Assembly (NCBI RefSeq): GCF_003952505.1
Contig: NZ_CP034450.1
Coordinates: forward strand, 1,240,001-1,304,000
Length of the DNA: 64,000 nucleotides
From: Mesorhizobium sp. M4B.F.Ca.ET.058.02.1.1
Lineage (GTDB): Bacteria; Pseudomonadota; Alphaproteobacteria; Rhizobiales; Rhizobiaceae
Direction: 5' to 3'
In this document: one piece after another, positions 7,698 through 20,183 of the stretch
Layout: the number at the start of each line of letters is the position of its first letter
Numbering within the stretch: position 1 is the first letter of the stretch
Translations under genes and position numbers: made by a program
Notes under the pieces: model-generated
Told to the model about the DNA's origin: nothing
What the model saw: only the letters and a program-made list of their open reading frames with translations
Databases searched by the model: none

Positions 7698-8803
7698 TGG
7701 CCATTTCACGCCGCGCTTTCGGATTGGGACTGCTGGGTGCCGCCGCTGCCGGCACCGGCGGCTATCTGACGCTGAAGGACCGCCCCGAGTTCCGCGGTTA
7801 TCTCGGCAACCGCGCGCATCTGTTCGGCTTCATCGGCGGCGAAAAGCAGGCCTTCCTCGCCGATCCCGATGTCGTCAGGGCGCTCGGCGGCTATGGGCTG
7901 GAGCTCGACGCGCGCGTCGCCGGCTCGGTCGAGATGGTGCGCGAAACGGCGCTGCTGTCGCAGAAGCCGCAATTCCTGTGGCCGTCCTCCTCGATCATGG
8001 TCGACCTCGCCCGCAAGAGCGGCGTGGCCATCCGCAACGACCAGGTCGTGCTAAACTCGCCGATCGTGATCTACACCTGGGGGCCGGTGGTCGAAGGCCT
8101 GAAGAAAAGCGGGCTGGTGAGCGTTGCCGCCAAGGGCGGCTACAACCAGCTCGATCTGAAGGCGCTGCTCGACGCCATCCTCGCCGGCAAGACATGGTCG
8201 GACCTTGGCATCAACGAACTCTACGGCCGGGCACGCATCGTCTCGACTGACCCCAATCGCTCGAACTCCGGCTTCATGTTCGCCGGCCTCGTGCTCAGCC
8301 TGATGAGCGGCGACGTGGCAACGCAGGAACTGCTTGCCGAGCATGGCGAGCAGGCGAAGGCGATCTTCCGCAGCATGGGACTCAAATCGTCCTCATCGGG
8401 CAAGCTGTTCGATCAGTACATCGCCGGCGGCCTCGGCGCCGAGCCGATGGTGGTGGGCTATGAGAACCAGCTGGTGGAATGGGCGCTCGCAGATCCGGCG
8501 CGCTGGCAGCGCGTGCAGGCAGGCACCGGCGCCAAGCCGGAAATCCTCTACCCGCGCCCAACCGTCTATTCGGCGCATCCGCTGATCGTCATCGATCCGG
8601 CGGTCGACGCGCTGCTCGATGCGCTGAGCAGCCCGAAGCTGCAGGAACTCGCCTGGTCGAAGCACGGTTTCCGCGGGCCGCTCGGAACCGTTGCCGGCGA
8701 CGCCGACGCAATTGCCGGCGTGCGGCCGGCCGAGATCGAAGCAGTGCTGCCGATGCCTTCGGCCGATGTGATGCTGTCGCTGCTTGCCCAGCTGGAAGGC
8801 TGA
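7697..8803 (+). CDS. Tat-exported substrate-binding-like protein, telA operon
   Basis: 368 residues. The N-terminus SRRAFGLGLLGAAAAG is a twin-arginine signal. The mature part has the fold pattern of bacterial extracellular solute-binding proteins (LWPSSSIMVDLARKSG, then DPNRSNSGFMFAGL, then PTVYSAHPLIVIDPAVD). It parallels the binding domain of the VWA lipoprotein two genes upstream. No permease or ATPase gene lies nearby, so it may sense or chaperone a compound instead of feeding a transporter. Tat export suggests folding or cofactor insertion before export. It is the last gene of the operon. Confidence 0.8.
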   Translation: MAISRRAFGLGLLGAAAAGTGGYLTLKDRPEFRGYLGNRAHLFGFIGGEKQAFLADPDVVRALGGYGLELDARVAGSVEMVRETALLSQKPQFLWPSSSIMVDLARKSGVAIRNDQVVLNSPIVIYTWGPVVEGLKKSGLVSVAAKGGYNQLDLKALLDAILAGKTWSDLGINELYGRARIVSTDPNRSNSGFMFAGLVLSLMSGDVATQELLAEHGEQAKAIFRSMGLKSSSSGKLFDQYIAGGLGAEPMVVGYENQLVEWALADPARWQRVQAGTGAKPEILYPRPTVYSAHPLIVIDPAVDALLDALSSPKLQELAWSKHGFRGPLGTVAGDADAIAGVRPAEIEAVLPMPSADVMLSLLAQLEG

Positions 8804-8810
8804 GCGGCGC

Positions 8811-10199
8811 CTATCCCTGCCCCATGCGGTTCCAGGCATCGAGCCCGGCGATCTTGTAGGCCTCGGCCAGGGTCGGGTAGTTGAAGGTATTGTTGACGAA
8901 GAAGTCGACCGTGCCGCCGAGATTTATCACCGCTTGGCCGATATGGATCAGTTCGGTGGCGCCCTCGCCGACGATATGGGCGCCGAGCAGCCGGCGCGTC
9001 TCGACCGAGAACAACAGCTTCAGGAAGCCTGAATTCACGCCCATGATGTGGCCGCGCGAGGTTTCGCGGAAGCGCGCCACGCCGACCTCGTAGGCGGCGC
9101 CGCTCTCGCGCACCTGCTCCTCCGACTGGCCGACCGTGGAGATCTCGGGCACGGCGTAGATGCCATAGGGAAAGGTTTCCGGCGGCGGCGGCAGGGTGAC
9201 GCCGAAAGCATGACAGGCGGCCACCCTGCCCTGCTCCATCGAAGTCGAGGCAAGGCTCGGGAAGCCAATGACGTCGCCGGTGGCATAGATGTTGGGCACG
9301 CTGGTCTGGAACGTGTTCGCGTCGACCTTGATGCGGCCCCTGGAGTCGGACTCGATGCCGACCACGTCGAGGCCGAGGCTGCCAAGATTGCCGCTGCGGC
9401 CGGCGGCATAAAGCACGATCTCGGAGCGGATGGTGCGGCCATCGGCAAGGGTGACCTCGGCATAATCGGGCTTGGAGGTAATCTCCTTGACCGTGCTGCC
9501 GAGGCGGATCGTCATGCCGCGATCGCGCATCTGGTGGATGAAGTCGTCGACGATCTCGCGGTCGACGAAATCGAGGATGGTGTTGCGCGGCTCGACCAGC
9601 GTCACCGGCACGTCGAGGGCCGAAAAGATGGTCGCGTACTCGACGCCGATGACGCCGGCGCCGATCACGGTCAGCGTGCGCGGCAGCCGGTTGAGTTCCA
9701 GCATCTCGTCGCTGTCGAAGACGCGGGTCTTGTCGAACGGTACGTCGCGCGGCCGGTGCGGTCTGGTGCCGACGGCGATCAGCGCATTGGCGAAACCGAC
9801 CTCGCTGTAATCGCCATTGTCGCTCGTCAGGCTGACCTTGTTGGGGCCGAGGAATTTCGCTGTGGAACGCGCGCTCTTGACGCCGTTGCGCATGAACTGG
9901 TGCTGCAGCACCTCGACCTCGTGGTCGAGCGTCTTGTGCAGCCGCTCGATGAGGTCGGTGACCGAGATGTCCTGCTTGACCCGGTAGCCGCGACCGTAGA
10001 AGCCACGCTCGCGCCAGCCTGAAAGGTTGAGCACCGTCTCGCGCAGTGTCTTCGACGGGATGGTGCCGGTGTGCACCGAGACGCCGCCGAGGCGACGCCC
10101 CCTGTCGACCACCAGCACCGACTTGCCAAGCTTGGCCGACTGCACCGCGGCGCGGCGTCCCGAAGGCCCGCTGCCGATGACCAGCATGTCATAGTCCAT
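8811..10199 (-). CDS. sthA: Soluble NAD(P)+ transhydrogenase (Si-specific)
   Basis: 462 residues from MDYDMLVIGSG, chosen because the FAD-binding motif G-S-G-P-S-G follows at once. It contains the flavin disulfide reductase domains: FAD fold, TGTIPSKTLRE near residue 50, NAD fold (VIGAGVIGVEYA), and IYATGDVIG. The redox-active CxxxxC pair is absent at the first motif, as expected for SthA and unlike lipoamide dehydrogenase. It exchanges reducing power between NADPH and NADH in the cytoplasm. It ends 7 bases from the telA operon in convergent orientation. Confidence 0.93.
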   Translation of the reverse strand: MDYDMLVIGSGPSGRRAAVQSAKLGKSVLVVDRGRRLGGVSVHTGTIPSKTLRETVLNLSGWRERGFYGRGYRVKQDISVTDLIERLHKTLDHEVEVLQHQFMRNGVKSARSTAKFLGPNKVSLTSDNGDYSEVGFANALIAVGTRPHRPRDVPFDKTRVFDSDEMLELNRLPRTLTVIGAGVIGVEYATIFSALDVPVTLVEPRNTILDFVDREIVDDFIHQMRDRGMTIRLGSTVKEITSKPDYAEVTLADGRTIRSEIVLYAAGRSGNLGSLGLDVVGIESDSRGRIKVDANTFQTSVPNIYATGDVIGFPSLASTSMEQGRVAACHAFGVTLPPPPETFPYGIYAVPEISTVGQSEEQVRESGAAYEVGVARFRETSRGHIMGVNSGFLKLLFSVETRRLLGAHIVGEGATELIHIGQAVINLGGTVDFFVNNTFNYPTLAEAYKIAGLDAWNRMGQG

Positions 10200-10387
10200 A
10201 TTGCCCCATCCCCTCGGCGTCTTGCTGCGCCGCAGCAAGCTAACGCCATCCGAGCCGTGAATTCAACCGCTTCAGCGACCTCCGCACGTCGCAACCCGAC
10301 CGACGATCTTGATTCCGCCATCGGCTTTCACCATTTCAATGGCGGATCGCCCGCACCCTATCGCGGGCCCGGTTACGAGGACATGAC

Positions 10388-10858
10388 ATGAACGCGCGTG
10401 TACTTGACGGCGAAATCATCACCAGCAGGCTCGACGACGTGCGCGCCTATGACGGCGTGCGCACGCGGCGCATCCTGGCTTGCATGATCGACTACCTGGT
10501 CATCGGGCTGCTCACCATCCCGTTCGCGATCCTGGTGTTCGTCTTCGGACTGCTGACGCTCGGCCTTGGCTGGATGCTGTTTTCGGTGCTCGTGCCGGCG
10601 GTCGCCGTCCTCTACATCTGGAACACGCTGGGCAGCGTCGACCAGGCCACCACCGGCATGAAGCTGATGGGCATCCGGCTCGACCGCCTCGACGGCAGCC
10701 GCATAGATGGGCTGACCGCCGTCGTGCATTCGGTGCTGTTCTGGGCCGGCAACGTCATTCTGACGCCGCTGGTGCTCTTGGTGACGCTGTTTTCGGACCG
10801 CAAGCGCACGCTGCACGACCTGGTGCTTGGCACAGTGGTCAGCCGCACCGACCACTAA
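10388..10858 (+). CDS. RDD family membrane protein
   Basis: 156 residues. The family signature is clear: a first helix preceded by YDGVRTRRILACMIDYLVIG, then two more hydrophobic helices, and the GSVDQATTGMKLMGIRL motif. The end, RKRTLHDLVLGTVV, is typical of RDD proteins. They are small inner-membrane proteins, some linked to ion or solute exchange; the function here is unknown. Confidence 0.88.
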   Translation: MNARVLDGEIITSRLDDVRAYDGVRTRRILACMIDYLVIGLLTIPFAILVFVFGLLTLGLGWMLFSVLVPAVAVLYIWNTLGSVDQATTGMKLMGIRLDRLDGSRIDGLTAVVHSVLFWAGNVILTPLVLLVTLFSDRKRTLHDLVLGTVVSRTDH

Positions 10859-10997
10859 CGCCGCTCTCCGAAGGCCGGCGCGAGCGCTTATCCGCAAATA
10901 TGAAGGACTTCGGTTGGCCGCCGCCTCATAATCCTGTTGAATTTTTCGCCAACCGGGCCAAAGGTAAGGCGATTCGCAGGAGCGTTTCCTAGACTCG

Positions 10998-11762
10998 ATG
11001 ACGCAGCATCCGACCCAGTCGCCGCAGTTCTTCCTGACCGCGCCGTCGCCGTGCCCGTATCTGGAGGGCCAGTTCGAGCGCAAGGTGTTTACCCACCTTG
11101 TCGGCGACAAGGCGCCCGAGATGAACGACCTGTTGACGCAAGGTGGCTTCCGGCGCTCGCAGAACATCGCTTACCGGCCCGCCTGCGAAACCTGCCGCGC
11201 CTGCGTGTCGGTGCGCATCCTGGCGCAGGAGTTCACCGCCAGCCGCAACATGAAGCGGGTGATCCAGCACAATGCCGACCTCGTCGGCGCCATGCACGAC
11301 GCGCAGCCGTCGACCGAGCAGTATTCGCTGTTTCGCGCCTATCTCGACGCCCGCCACCGCCGCGGCGGCATGTCCGACATGACGGTGCTCGACTACGCCA
11401 TGATGGTCGAGGACACGCATGTCGACACCAAGATCATCGAATACAGGCGGCGCGGCCCCGACACCTTCATCACCGGCAAGGGCCAGGGCGAGCTGATCGC
11501 GGTGGCGCTAACCGACAAGATGGCCGACGGTCTGTCGATGGTCTATTCCTACTTCAATCCGGACTTCGAGGACCGCTCGCTCGGCACCTTCATGATCCTC
11601 GACCATATCGCCCGAGCGAGAGCCATGGGCCTGCCCCATGTCTATCTCGGCTACTGGGTCAACGGCTCACGCAAGATGAGCTATAAAATGCGTTTCATGC
11701 CGCAGGAGCATCTCGGCCCGAAAGGCTGGGAACGCTACGACCACGAAGCGGTCACGCGCTGA
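10998..11762 (+). CDS. bpt: Aspartate/glutamate leucyltransferase (N-end rule)
   Basis: 254 residues; family length is normal. The N-terminal ATE domain has the paired-cysteine motif CETCRAC and the C-terminal domain has [41 protein letters not shown]. The bacterial Bpt group attaches Leu from Leu-tRNA to acidic N-termini, marking proteins for ClpS/ClpAP degradation; databases often call it arginyltransferase. It is a single cytoplasmic gene not obviously in an operon. Confidence 0.92.
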   Translation: MTQHPTQSPQFFLTAPSPCPYLEGQFERKVFTHLVGDKAPEMNDLLTQGGFRRSQNIAYRPACETCRACVSVRILAQEFTASRNMKRVIQHNADLVGAMHDAQPSTEQYSLFRAYLDARHRRGGMSDMTVLDYAMMVEDTHVDTKIIEYRRRGPDTFITGKGQGELIAVALTDKMADGLSMVYSYFNPDFEDRSLGTFMILDHIARARAMGLPHVYLGYWVNGSRKMSYKMRFMPQEHLGPKGWERYDHEAVTR

Positions 11763-11789
11763 CTAACCCTTTCCAAGCCCGACCTAGAA

Positions 11790-11833
11790 GCAATTCCAGG
11801 AAAAGTGTGTAGCGGTTTTCCGTCCGGAATTGC
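11790..11833. repeat. Short GC-rich palindromic intergenic repeat
   Basis: The segment runs from GCAATTCCAGGAAAA to TTTTCCGTCCGGAATTGC and can fold into an imperfect hairpin with arms of about 17 bases. Its position between bpt and the DMT transporter and its shape fit the short palindromic repeats common in rhizobial intergenic DNA. It may act as a transcription end or mRNA stabiliser. Confidence 0.5.
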
Positions 11834-11948
11834 GTAATCACTGCAAACTGTTTCAAGCAGCGGGATGCTGGTCTTGTCGCCGAACGGCGAGAGAATGCGC
11901 TGTCGCGCCGCCGGCTGTCCGCGCGAATTCATTGCGAGAATTACCGAC

Positions 11949-12845
11949 ATGTCCTCCCACCACGACCACCAGAAAGGCCTTCTGCTCACCGCCATTGGCG
12001 GCCTGACGCTGACCGTCGACATCCCGCTGATCCGGCTCGCCCATGGCGAGGCATGGACAATCCTGTTGCTGCGCACCGGCACAACTTTCCTTGCCGGGAT
12101 TCTCATCTGGACGGTCTGGCGCTCGCTGAGCGACCGGGCGCCGCAACTCGTTCCCGGCCGGGCGGGGCTTGCGGTGGCGACGCTTTACGGGCTCGGCTCG
12201 ATCGCCTTCATCACCGCCGTCTACAACACCTCGACCGCCGACCTCGTCTTCATCCTCGCCTTCACCACCATGTTCTCGGCGTTGCTGTCCTGGCTGTTCC
12301 TGAAAGAACGGCCACGGCCGCTGACGCTGGTGGCGCTGGCGGTGATGATCCTCGGCGTCGCCATCATCGTCGGCGACTCCATCGGCAGCGGATATCTGTT
12401 CGGCGACGTCATGGCCCTGTGCTCCGCGCTCTGCGTCGCCTGCGCGATCACCATCTCACGCGCCAGCGGCAAGGACATGGGCTTCACCTCGCTTATCGGC
12501 GTGGTGCTGCCCTTCACCGTCGCCGCCTTCATGGTCTGGAAGACCGGCTTTCAGGTGGATGCGCCGTGGTGGATCATCTTCAACGGCGCCGTGATCATGC
12601 CGGTCTCCTTCTTCTGCCTCGCCAACGGGCCGAAATACATCACAGGGCCGGAAGTGGCGATGTTCTACCTGTTGGAAACGGTGCTGGCGCCGGTCTGGGT
12701 CTGGATGATCTTCGCCGAGACCCCGTCGCGCAACAGCCTGATCGGCGGCGCGATGCTGATCGTGACGCTTGTCGGCCATTCGCTGTGGCAGTTGCATGAG
12801 GGGCGCAAGCGCCGCGCCACGCTGGCGGTCAGTCACCCGGTCTGA
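11949..12845 (+). CDS. DMT (EamA) family transporter
   Basis: 298 residues with about ten hydrophobic helices in two EamA halves. The ATG at 11949 was chosen because the first helix starts soon after. Proline/glycine-rich helix ends and DLVFILAFTTMFSALLSWLFLKERPRPLTLVAL are typical of the drug/metabolite transporter superfamily. The substrate is unknown. The last 13 bases overlap the convergent AI-2E gene. Confidence 0.88.
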   Translation: MSSHHDHQKGLLLTAIGGLTLTVDIPLIRLAHGEAWTILLLRTGTTFLAGILIWTVWRSLSDRAPQLVPGRAGLAVATLYGLGSIAFITAVYNTSTADLVFILAFTTMFSALLSWLFLKERPRPLTLVALAVMILGVAIIVGDSIGSGYLFGDVMALCSALCVACAITISRASGKDMGFTSLIGVVLPFTVAAFMVWKTGFQVDAPWWIIFNGAVIMPVSFFCLANGPKYITGPEVAMFYLLETVLAPVWVWMIFAETPSRNSLIGGAMLIVTLVGHSLWQLHEGRKRRATLAVSHPV

Positions 12846-14077
12846 AGCTTCTTCTTTTCGGCGGCGATCTCGATCTGCGGCGGGCCGTCCTTGGTCTCCG
12901 CAAGCGCCGTGGCGGCGGAATCGTCCATCAGCTCGACCTCGCGCAGCCACTCGCGCCAGATCGCGACCAGGAGCGCCATCAGCACGGGGCCGATGAACAG
13001 GCCGAGGAAGCCCATTGTCTTGACGCCGCCGATCAGGCCGAAAAAGGTCGGCAGGAAAGGCAATTTGATCGGCCCGCCAACCAGCTTGGGGCGCAGCGTC
13101 TTGTCGACGATGAAGAGCTCGACCGCGCCCCAGGTGAACAGCGCCAGCCCCGCCATCAGAGAGCCGCTGGCGGCAAGGTAGATCGACACCAGGGTGAAGG
13201 AGAGCGGTGCGCCGCCGGGGATCAGCGCCATGATGCCGGTCAATGCGCCAAGCGTCACCGGCGACGGCACGCCGGCCAGCCAGTAGGCGACGCCGAGCAC
13301 CACTCCTTCGCCGATGGCGATGATGGTCATGCCGGTGACGGTGGACGAGATCGTCGCCGGCACCACGCGCGAGATCCGCTCCCAGCGGGTCGGCAGGATG
13401 CGCTCGCCGAGGCGGTCGACCTGCGCGGCGAAATGTTCGCCATCGCGATAGGCGAAGAACAGCGCGATCATCATGAACAGCAGCGTCAAAAGCAGGCCGA
13501 AGGCGCTGCCGCCGGCGGCGAGCGCGCCGCGATAGATACTGCCGATATTGGCGCCGCTGACCAATTGGATCAGCTCGCCGATGCCGCCGGGATGGCCGAG
13601 ATTGGTCGTCCACTGCTCGTTCAGCCACTCACCGATAATGGGCATGGTGGCGATCCATTGCGGCGTCACCGCGCCGTGGCGGTTGGTCTCGATCGCCCAG
13701 CCGACCCATTCGCGCAGCTCATTGATGGCGTAGGTGCCGGCAAGCGCGATCGGCACCACCAGGAAGGTGAGGATGAAGAGGATGGCGAAGGTTGCGGCAA
13801 TCGTGCGGTTGCCGCCGACGGCGGTGAGCAGGCGCCGGTAGAGCGGCCAGCTGGCGAAAGCGATGACCAGCGCCGCCAGCACCGGGAACAGGAAACCGTG
13901 GAAGAAATAGACGCCGGCGGCGACGATCAGCACCAGCAGCCAGCGCGCCGCCGACAGCGGCGGGATGACGGCGGCCCTGAGCGGCGTCGACAGGCCGAAC
14001 AGCCGCTGCCCCGGTTTCTGGATCTCAGCCTGCTTCAAACGTGCATTTCTCCCCTGCCCGGGTTGCTTATGCACCAT
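12833..14077 (-). CDS. AI-2E family transporter (PerM-like)
   Basis: About 414 residues from the ATG at 14077; an earlier ATG (14107) would add a cysteine-rich leader. A cytoplasmic N-terminus precedes several membrane helices, then the family core P-S-P-V-T-L-G-A-L-T-G-I-M-A-L-I-P and a long final membrane block with LFIVDKTLRPKLVGGPIKLPFLPTFFGLIGGVKTMGF. Members of the family include TqsA and Na+/H+ antiporters. The substrate is not evident, and the family name does not prove AI-2 transport. Confidence 0.9.
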   Translation of the reverse strand: MVHKQPGQGRNARLKQAEIQKPGQRLFGLSTPLRAAVIPPLSAARWLLVLIVAAGVYFFHGFLFPVLAALVIAFASWPLYRRLLTAVGGNRTIAATFAILFILTFLVVPIALAGTYAINELREWVGWAIETNRHGAVTPQWIATMPIIGEWLNEQWTTNLGHPGGIGELIQLVSGANIGSIYRGALAAGGSAFGLLLTLLFMMIALFFAYRDGEHFAAQVDRLGERILPTRWERISRVVPATISSTVTGMTIIAIGEGVVLGVAYWLAGVPSPVTLGALTGIMALIPGGAPLSFTLVSIYLAASGSLMAGLALFTWGAVELFIVDKTLRPKLVGGPIKLPFLPTFFGLIGGVKTMGFLGLFIGPVLMALLVAIWREWLREVELMDDSAATALAETKDGPPQIEIAAEKKKLQTG

Positions 14078-14127
14078 CATAGTGCAGCAATCGTGACGAT
14101 AGTCCAAATGATTGGGCGGAGGCTTTT

Positions 14128-14314
14128 CCTTCTCCCCTTGTGGGAGATGGTGGATCGGCGCGCAGCGCCGAGACGGATGAGGGGTGCTGGAAGAAACGCG
14201 ACGTCAAGAGATTCAAGGATTTGAAGCGCTTACATTCGAGAGGCAGCGATCCTTCCAACACCCCCTCATCCGGCCGAGCTTCGCTCGTCCACCTTCTCCC
14301 ACAAGGGGAGAAGG
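14128..14314. repeat. GC-rich inverted repeat, copy 1
   Basis: The flanks CCTTCTCCCCTTGTGGGAG and CTCCCACAAGGGGAGAAGG form the ends of a large interrupted palindrome. Inner complementary pieces (GGATGAGGGGTG against CCCCCTCATCC) and a GC-rich core lie between. It fills the gap between the AI-2E gene and the parC stop. Related elements occur at 18176, 27031, 31698, 45631 and 47919. Confidence 0.8.
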
Positions 14315-14327
14315 TTGGGCGCTTCCG

Positions 14328-16580
<2,253 letters not shown>

Positions 16581-16972
16581 GGGTTTGCACTAGCCGAGCG
16601 GGTGATTCGCGGCAAGCGCCGGCTGGCCTAATCCGCGCCTCTCAAGCCCACGGGTGTGACGGATTTCACGGAATTGGCGACGCTCGCCGGCCAATTTGCG
16701 GCCCAACTGCAACATCGATTGCCCGCATGACGGCGCCAGCCAACATCAACCTGTTACACGCCCTGTCTATGGCAGGGCGATGCCGCATGGAAACCCGATC
16801 TTCATGACAAATTCACCGCTTCAAGCGATGAGGTCGGCCCGCCATTTGCCTTTCACCGTGATTTTCGACCATTGTGCCGGGAGACACCTTTTTCCCGTCC
16901 AGTTCGTCGCGGAATGGTGATGGCGCATAGGATCAAGAAGCAATTTCAGGACAACTCTCAGGGGACTTCGTG
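16581..16972. other. Intergenic region, no gene seen
   Basis: About 390 bases between the parC start and the periplasmic protein gene. Short frames here lack homology-like patterns and ribosome sites. It should hold the promoters for the two divergent neighbours, but I see no clear sites. Confidence 0.5.
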
Positions 16973-18163
16973 ATGACATTCCAACGCTCAACTCTCAAGA
17001 AACTGGCTTTCTCGACCTTCCTGCTGACGCTGCCGCTCAATGCCGCCTTCGCGCAGGACACCGCCGTCGCCGATCGCCTCAAGGCGGCGCTTGCCGCCCA
17101 GGGCGTCGACATCTCCTGGACCGGGGTGAGTGGCGACGAGTCCAACATGGTGCTGCAGGGCGTGGCCGTGAAGCCGGCCGGCGAGAAGGAGCCGCTGACC
17201 ATCGGCGACGTCAAGCTCGAAGGCGTCAGCGAAGCCGATGGCGGCTATGACATCGAAACCGTCTCGACCGCGGCCCTCGAGCACAGCAAGGACGGCGTCA
17301 CGCTGTCGCTCAGCCCGTTCGTGATCCATGACATGACGGTGCCGGCCGAAGGCGCCACTGGCCCGCTCGGCTCGCTGATGATGTACAAGTCGGCCGAGCT
17401 CTCCAACATGACGGTCAAGGTTGCCGACAAGACCGCCTTCTCGATGGACGGACTTGCCATCGAGGTCAGCCCGCCGGAGGACGGCAAGGCGATGGAATTT
17501 TCCGGCACGACGGAAAAGTTCAATGCCGACCTGACCCTGGTCGAAGACCCCAAGTCCAAGGAGGCCATCGAAGCGCTCGGATACCAGAACATTTCGGGCA
17601 ATATCGACATCGCCGGCACGTGGCAGCCGGCGGACGGCAAGATGGAGCTGTCGAAATACGACATTGCGGTCGACAATGCCGGCAAGCTCGGCATGACCTT
17701 CGGCCTCGGCGGCTATACGCTCGACTTCATCAAGTCGCTGCAGGAGATGCAGAAGAAGATGGCCGCGCAGCCCGAAGGCGCCGACAATTCGGCGCAGGGC
17801 ATGGCCATGCTCGGCCTGTTGCAGCAGCTTTCGTTCAACAGCGCCTCGATCCGCTTCGACGACGATTCGCTGACCAACAAGGTGCTGGACTATGTTGGAA
17901 AGCAGCAGGGCATGTCGGGCAAGGACATCGCCAATCAGGCCAAGGCGATCGTGCCGTTCGGCATGGCCCAGCTCAACAATCCTGAGCTGACGGCCGAGGT
18001 AACGGCTGCGGTCGGCAAATATCTCGACGATCCGAAGAGTCTGGAGATTTCGGCCGAGCCACCGGCTGCGGTGCCGTTCGCGCTGATCATGGCCGGAGCG
18101 ATGTCGAACCCGCTCGACCTGCCGAAGACGCTTGGCGTCAAGGTCAAGGCGAACGAGGACTGA
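16973..18163 (+). CDS. Exported protein of unknown function
   Basis: 396 residues. A Sec signal peptide (FSTFLLTLPLNAAFA) ends about residue 25, so the mature protein is periplasmic. The sequence alternates beta-rich stretches (GVAVKPAGEKEPLTIGDVKLEGV) with acidic loops and looks like a soluble beta-strand protein. No cysteine pair or enzyme motif is seen. The ATG at 16973 directly follows a GTG that would add one residue. The family is not recognised. It stands alone between parC and aspS. Confidence 0.8.
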   Translation: MTFQRSTLKKLAFSTFLLTLPLNAAFAQDTAVADRLKAALAAQGVDISWTGVSGDESNMVLQGVAVKPAGEKEPLTIGDVKLEGVSEADGGYDIETVSTAALEHSKDGVTLSLSPFVIHDMTVPAEGATGPLGSLMMYKSAELSNMTVKVADKTAFSMDGLAIEVSPPEDGKAMEFSGTTEKFNADLTLVEDPKSKEAIEALGYQNISGNIDIAGTWQPADGKMELSKYDIAVDNAGKLGMTFGLGGYTLDFIKSLQEMQKKMAAQPEGADNSAQGMAMLGLLQQLSFNSASIRFDDDSLTNKVLDYVGKQQGMSGKDIANQAKAIVPFGMAQLNNPELTAEVTAAVGKYLDDPKSLEISAEPPAAVPFALIMAGAMSNPLDLPKTLGVKVKANED

Positions 18164-18175
18164 TCGGACTAGCTG

Positions 18176-18376
18176 CCTTCTCCCCGTGATACGGGGAGAA
18201 GGTGCCGGCAGGCGGATGAGGGGCAGCGCCGACGCCTGCAAATATGAAATTCAGTTTCTGACCCGATTGCCTGTCAGAAGGCTTCAGCTGCCACGACCGC
18301 TCGCAAATCACCGACGTCCGCGCTGCCCCTCATTGTCCTGCCGGACATTTCTCCCCGTATAGAGACGGGGAGAAAG
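18176..18376. repeat. GC-rich inverted repeat, copy 2
   Basis: It begins with a tight hairpin (CCTTCTCCCCGT, GATA, ACGGGGAGAAGG) and ends with CTCCCCGTATAGAGACGGGGAG, enclosing matching pieces GATGAGGGGCAGCGC and GCGCTGCCCCTCAT. It lies between two convergent genes and could serve as a bidirectional transcription end. Confidence 0.8.
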
Positions 18377-18395
18377 AGCAGTTGCAACGCTGCCG

Positions 18396-20183
18396 TCAGT
18401 CCTTCTTTGCCACGGCGACGCGCAGCGACAGTTCGCGCAATTGCTGCGGCGTGGCTTCCGCGGGCGCGTTCATCAGAAGGTCGTAGGCCTGCTGGTTCAT
18501 CGGGAACATGGTGACCTCGCGCAGGTTCTTGGCGCCGACCAAGAGCATCACGATGCGGTCGATGCCGGCCGCCATGCCGCCATGCGGCGGCGCACCATAC
18601 TGGAAGGCGCGATAGAGGCCGCCGAAGCGCTCCTCGACGGTGGCGCGGTCGAGTCCGACCGTCTCGAAGGCCTTGACCATGGTCTCCGGCAGATGGTTGC
18701 GGATGCCGCCGGAGGCGATCTCGAAGCCGTTGCAGACCATGTCGTACTGGAACGCCTTGATGCCGAGCAGATCCTCGCCGCCCAGCGCCTCGATGCCGCC
18801 CTGCGGCATGGAGAACGGATTGTGGGCGAAGTCGATCTTCTTCTCTTCCTCGTTCCATTCGAAGAACGGGAAGTCGACGATCCAGCAAAGCTCGAAACGG
18901 TCGCGGTCGACGAGGTTCAGTTCCTCGCCGGCGCGGGTGCGCGCGGCACCGGCGAAGGAGACGAATTTCTTCGGGTCGCCGGCGACGAAGAAGGCGGCGT
19001 CGCCGTCGGCCAAGCCAAGCTGCTGGCGGACCGCCTCGGTGCGCACCTCGCCGATGTTCTTGGCGATCGGACCGGCGCCTTCGAGCTTGTCGCCTTCCTT
19101 GCGCCAGAAGATGTAGCCGAGGCCCGGCTGGCCCTCGCCCTGCGCCCACGAATTCATGCGGTCGCAGAAGGCGCGGCTGCCGCCGGTCTTGGCCGGAATG
19201 GCCCAGACCTCGGCCTTCGGATCATTGGCCAGGATGTTGGCGAACACCTTGAAGCCGGACTCGCGGAAATGATCCGATACGGCCTGCATCTCGATCGGGT
19301 TGCGCAGGTCCGGCTTGTCGGTGCCGTAGGTGCGCATCGCCTCGTCATAGGGGATGCGGCGGAATTTCTGCGTCACCGGCTTGCCGGCGGCGAAGCTCTC
19401 GAACACTTCGCGAAGCACCGGCTCCATGGTCGACAGCACATCGTCCTGCTCGACGAAGCTCATTTCGAGGTCGAGCTGGTAGAATTCGCCGGGCAGACGG
19501 TCGGCGCGCGGATCCTCGTCGCGGAAGCACGGCGCGATCTGGAAATAGCGGTCGAAGCCCGAGACCATGATCAGCTGCTTGTACTGCTGCGGCGCCTGCG
19601 GCAGGGCGTAGAAGGTGCCGGGATGGATGCGCGACGGCACCAGGAAGTCGCGCGCGCCTTCGGGCGAGGACGCGGTCAGGATCGGCGTCGAGAATTCGGT
19701 GAAGCCGACCTCGCCCATGCGCTTGCGCATCTCGGCGATGACCTTTGTGCGCGCCACGATGTTCCTGTGCAGCGTCTCGCGGCGCAGGTCGAGGAAGCGG
19801 TATTTAAGGCGGATGTCTTCCGGGTAGTCAGGCTCGCCGAACACCGGCAGCGGCAGTTCCTTGGCCGCCGACAGCACCTCGATCTCGCGCGCGAAAATCT
19901 CGATCTCGCCGGTCGGCAGGTTGGCGTTCACCGTCTCCGGCAGGCGCGCCTTGACCTCGCCGTCGACGCGGATGACCCATTCGCCGCGCACGGTCTCGGC
20001 GATCTTGAAGGCCGGCGAATCCGGATCGGCGACGATCTGGGTCAGGCCGTAATGGTCGCGCAGGTCGATGAACAGTAGGCCGCCATGGTCGCGCACGCGA
20101 TGCACCCAGCCCGACAGCCGAACGGAATTTCCGACGTCGCTCTTTCTCAATTGGGCACAGGTATGGCTGCGGTAACGATGCAT
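18396..20183 (-). CDS. aspS: Aspartyl-tRNA synthetase
   Basis: 595 residues from [11 protein letters not shown], the usual bacterial start; the frame extends upstream without homology. It contains an N-terminal OB-fold anticodon domain ([26 protein letters not shown]), class II motifs ([24 protein letters not shown]), the bacterial GAD insertion, and a C-terminal [22 protein letters not shown]. The length and domain order are those of bacterial AspRS; many alphaproteobacterial versions also charge tRNA-Asn, which cannot be decided here. It is cytoplasmic and essential. Confidence 0.97.
   Translation of the reverse strand: MHRYRSHTCAQLRKSDVGNSVRLSGWVHRVRDHGGLLFIDLRDHYGLTQIVADPDSPAFKIAETVRGEWVIRVDGEVKARLPETVNANLPTGEIEIFAREIEVLSAAKELPLPVFGEPDYPEDIRLKYRFLDLRRETLHRNIVARTKVIAEMRKRMGEVGFTEFSTPILTASSPEGARDFLVPSRIHPGTFYALPQAPQQYKQLIMVSGFDRYFQIAPCFRDEDPRADRLPGEFYQLDLEMSFVEQDDVLSTMEPVLREVFESFAAGKPVTQKFRRIPYDEAMRTYGTDKPDLRNPIEMQAVSDHFRESGFKVFANILANDPKAEVWAIPAKTGGSRAFCDRMNSWAQGEGQPGLGYIFWRKEGDKLEGAGPIAKNIGEVRTEAVRQQLGLADGDAAFFVAGDPKKFVSFAGAARTRAGEELNLVDRDRFELCWIVDFPFFEWNEEEKKIDFAHNPFSMPQGGIEALGGEDLLGIKAFQYDMVCNGFEIASGGIRNHLPETMVKAFETVGLDRATVEERFGGLYRAFQYGAPPHGGMAAGIDRIVMLLVGAKNLREVTMFPMNQQAYDLLMNAPAEATPQQLRELSLRVAVAKKD

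Noticed and set aside
18441..20078. 545-codon open frame on the plus strand opposite aspS
   Set aside because: It is a mirror of the high-GC aspS codons; aspS itself is unmistakable and the antisense product has no domain pattern.
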